A stretch of DNA of 8,203 nt. It comes from Deltaproteobacteria bacterium. GTDB lineage: Bacteria; Desulfobacterota; DAOWNY01. The notes beneath the pieces are model-generated. The model made no database searches and had not been told where the DNA came from. It saw nothing but the letters and a program-made list of their open reading frames with translations. Below, one piece after another: positions 7,115 to 8,203 of the stretch (within the stretch, counting starts at the first letter, position 1; each line of letters starts with the position of its first letter). The stretch is taken from NCBI GenBank assembly GCA_030642325.1, contig DAOWNY010000075.1, positions 1-8,203 of the forward strand. Reading direction: 5' to 3'. The position numbers and the translations under genes were made by a program.

Positions 7115-7483
7115 TTAACTGCCCCCCATCCAATTCCAGTTGCCCGGCAGCGCAACATCTGTGACTGTCTCGGGCCCTGAGCCGGCATCAGTTGTTTTTT
7201 TACGCTGTGCATATCCGGTTGATGTGCTTGCCACTCCGTATTCCATGCCGTTGTCCGTGCCGGTAAAGGTACTTGCAGACGTCATGGCATAATCATTTGC
7301 GGTAACATATACAGACAGTTCGACAGTTGGAGAAACATAGAACCTCAGGTCGGGGCCGCCGTTTACATGGGATCCGTCCCCGATTGTATTATTATCGTTA
7401 TTCAATGTATCCGCATCACCCAAGACAACTGCCGGGCTGCTCATAATTGTCAAGGCTAAAAAAATTATAATAAATTTTTTCAA
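7115..7483 (-). CDS. Small secreted protein downstream of the short pilin (PilA-C-like)
   Basis: Probable exported partner of the upstream pilin. From the chosen start the 122-residue product begins MKKFIIIFLALTIMSSPAVV, a typical Sec signal peptide with likely cleavage after LG (VVLG-DAD). The mature part, about 100 residues, is rich in Ser, Thr, Gly, Asn and aromatic residues, has no Cys and looks beta-rich (RFYVSPTVELSVYVTANDY, then YGVASTSTGY). The start is ambiguous. A GTG at 7492 directly abuts GGAGG (7497-7493), too close to initiate well, whereas the TTG at 7483 is nine bases from it and gives a cleaner signal peptide. The order short pilin then small secreted protein, 45 bases apart, matches pilA-N/pilA-C of Geobacter sulfurreducens, whose products associate in one filament. 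The role here is inferred from that arrangement, size and general pattern, not from a searched alignment. Confidence 0.75.
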   Translation of the reverse strand: MKKFIIIFLALTIMSSPAVVLGDADTLNNDNNTIGDGSHVNGGPDLRFYVSPTVELSVYVTANDYAMTSASTFTGTDNGMEYGVASTSTGYAQRKKTTDAGSGPETVTDVALPGNWNWMGGS

Positions 7484-7492
7484 AATAGACAC

Positions 7493-7497
7493 CCTCC
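7493..7497 (-). promoter_or_regulatory. Ribosome binding site GGAGG deciding the start of the PilA-C-like gene
   Basis: GGAGG on the minus strand ends directly at an in-frame GTG (7492) and lies nine bases before an in-frame TTG (7483). Normal spacing favours the TTG. Confidence 0.55.
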
Positions 7498-7528
7498 ATA
7501 AAATATAGAATTCTTGTATTCTTTGCTA

Positions 7529-7753
7529 TCAGCTGTTATCCGGATACTCATTCCACTCGGCATAGTAACCTTGAAGATCGTTTCTAAGGTTTCGCATGTC
7601 TACAAGGGCCGAAGAATTCTGAGCCCTGCTGCGATATTTGGTAAACTGCGGAACAGCTATCGCCGCGAGGATGGCTACAATCGCAACAACGGTTATCAGT
7701 TCGATGAGCGAGAAACCATTCTCACTTTTTTTTCTTCTTATAAATTCAACCAC
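7529..7753 (-). CDS. pilA: Short type IV pilin, Geobacter PilA-N type
   Basis: Major-pilin-like protein assembled into type IV filaments after PilD cleavage and methylation. The prepilin site is KKSENG^FSLIE, giving F1 and the conserved E5, followed by the hydrophobic helix with P22. The mature chain is 61 residues, the length of Geobacter sulfurreducens PilA, and the end (DMRNLRNDLQ, then EYPDNS) parallels that protein's DLRNLKTALE and TYPPES. There is no globular domain or disulfide loop. Aromatics are F1, F24, Y27, Y50, Y51, W54 and Y57 (7 of 61). I chose GTG at 7753 because AAGGAG (7765-7760) lies six bases upstream; this gives a 13-residue leader and 74 residues in all. ATG at 7759 abuts the AAGGAG, and an in-frame TTG at 7816 has no good Shine-Dalgarno. 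The stop is TGA followed at once by TAG. A small secreted protein gene follows. Conductivity is not shown by sequence. Confidence 0.9.
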   Translation of the reverse strand: MVEFIRRKKSENGFSLIELITVVAIVAILAAIAVPQFTKYRSRAQNSSALVDMRNLRNDLQGYYAEWNEYPDNS

Positions 7754-7759
7754 GTCCAT

Positions 7760-7765
7760 CTCCTT
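7760..7765 (-). promoter_or_regulatory. Ribosome binding site AAGGAG deciding the pilin start
   Basis: AAGGAG on the minus strand touches the ATG at 7759 (zero spacing) but stands six bases before the in-frame GTG at 7753, the optimal distance. This points to GTG as the start. Confidence 0.65.
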
Positions 7766-7854
7766 TCCATGTAACTGCTCAGGGGTCTGAACCGACCTTT
7801 CTTTTTTTAGTGCCAATTTAATAATGCTGAATCTCTTTAATGGAAAAAAACAAT

Positions 7855-7870
7855 AACAATTTTTATGCCA
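7855..7870 (-). promoter_or_regulatory. Sigma54 (RpoN) -24/-12 promoter candidate for the pilin
   Basis: The minus strand reads TGGCATAAAAATTGTT: TGGCAT at -24, five bases, then TTGTT at -12, against the consensus TGGCAC-N5-TTGCW. The GG is ten bases from the G of the -12 element as required; the C of the invariant GC is T here. Transcription would start near 7844, leaving a leader of about 90 bases before the GTG. Geobacter pilA is known to be RpoN- and PilR-dependent, which makes this reading reasonable. Confidence 0.55.
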
Positions 7871-8203
7871 AAAGGATGACGAATTGGGATATTTTTTTAT
7901 CTACCATGATATTATATAGTTATGATTGCAATAAATTCTTTGAAGAAAAGATGCTGGTTTCGTTGCATTATATAGTTCTCGTTAACTGACAAATTTTGAC
8001 ACATTGCGACAAATTTTTGTTATGCTCTTTACGGCAAAAGGACCAATTTCTTTTTTTAGAATCTTCCATTTTAAATAGTCTCAAATTTATTATTTACTAT
8101 TTAGGGCATAGGAAATACGATGAATATGATGTCACATCTTGCATAGTGAATAAAATGATTGATCCAGATATAATTTTCACAAGGAAATTCCCCAACAACG
8201 TGC
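7871..8203. other. Gene-free AT-rich region upstream of the pilin
   Basis: 333 bases with no convincing gene on either strand. It carries the phased GACA repeats (7986-8015) and an 11-base direct repeat ATTATATAGTT (7911-7921 and 7967-7977), which on the minus strand includes TATAAT each time but without a well-spaced -35. In Geobacter pilR ends just upstream of pilA; no end of such a gene is visible here. Confidence 0.5.
7986..8015 (-). promoter_or_regulatory. Three helically phased TGTC decamers, candidate PilR/NtrC-class activator site
   Basis: Plus-strand decamers CTGACAAATT, TTGACACATT and GCGACAAATT follow one another without gaps, giving GACA (TGTC on the pilin strand) at 7988, 7998 and 8008, exactly one helical turn apart. 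They lie about 120-150 bases upstream of the -24/-12 element, the usual distance for sigma54 activators. Clustered TGTC sites are what has been described for PilR on the Pseudomonas aeruginosa pilA promoter. Binding here is inferred. Confidence 0.55.

Noticed and set aside
6750..7180. Two plus-strand open frames (62 and 75 codons) after the iron-sulfur gene
   Set aside because: One runs through the palindrome and the other into the PilA-C-like gene on the opposite strand; neither has a ribosome site or protein-like composition.
7529..7531. Pilin TGA stop as a selenocysteine codon, given tRNA-Sec nearby
   Set aside because: TGA is followed immediately by TAG, and the 61-residue mature length already matches the Geobacter type, so it is a true stop.
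7754..7844. GEMM-type cyclic dinucleotide riboswitch in the pilin leader, as known for some Geobacter genes
   Set aside because: The leader is only about 90 bases and shows only short hairpins (GGTC-GGTTCA-GACC); I do not see the conserved GEMM core or tetraloop-receptor pairing.
8155..8203. Open frame MIDPDIIFTRKFPNNV running off the plus-strand end
   Set aside because: Only 16 codons, no good Shine-Dalgarno and no recognisable motif; it could be the start of a gene beyond the window but cannot be supported.

Overview
The window looks like chromosomal DNA of a deltaproteobacterium in the broad sense (Desulfobacterota-type). This is inferred from four things. Lgt has the Cys-rich variant signature (GRVGCFFAGCCYGR). 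A selenocysteine tRNA is present. GlnE carries extra ACT-like domains at its N-terminus. There is also a short pilin plus small secreted protein pair arranged like pilA-N/pilA-C of Geobacter. No phage, IS or CRISPR signature was seen, and no genus is proposed.

Layout. Bases 1-170 hold no convincing gene. lgt (171-938, +) converges on a minus-strand group that reads glnE (5199-1363), then tRNA-Sec (1319-1222), then a tatA-like gene (1164-967). tRNA-Sec has its own sigma70-like promoter in the 43-base gap after glnE. A 235-base divergent spacer separates glnE from a plus-strand gene (5435-6748) for a Cys-rich protein with two ferredoxin-type [4Fe-4S] motifs and an apparent N-terminal winged helix. 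That gene converges, across a 366-base gene-free stretch holding a large imperfect palindrome (6851-6936), on a minus-strand pair: a type IV pilin with a 61-residue mature chain (7753-7529), then a small secreted protein (7483-7115). Upstream of the pilin lie a sigma54-type -24/-12 element (7870-7855) and, about 120-150 bases further up, three GACA/TGTC-containing decamers at exactly 10-base spacing (7986-8015). This is the layout expected for a PilR/NtrC-class activated promoter.

How the genes fit together. Lgt (lipoprotein lipidation), TatA (folded-protein export) and the pilin pair all concern the cell envelope and secretion. GlnE links nitrogen status to glutamine synthetase. tRNA-Sec supports selenoprotein synthesis, although no selenoprotein gene is visible here. 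These look like neighbours rather than one pathway. The most interesting points are the ACT-GlnE fusion, the Geobacter-like short aromatic-rich pilin with its partner and phased upstream sites, the probable non-AUG starts of both pilin-pair genes, and the unassigned Cys-rich iron-sulfur protein.
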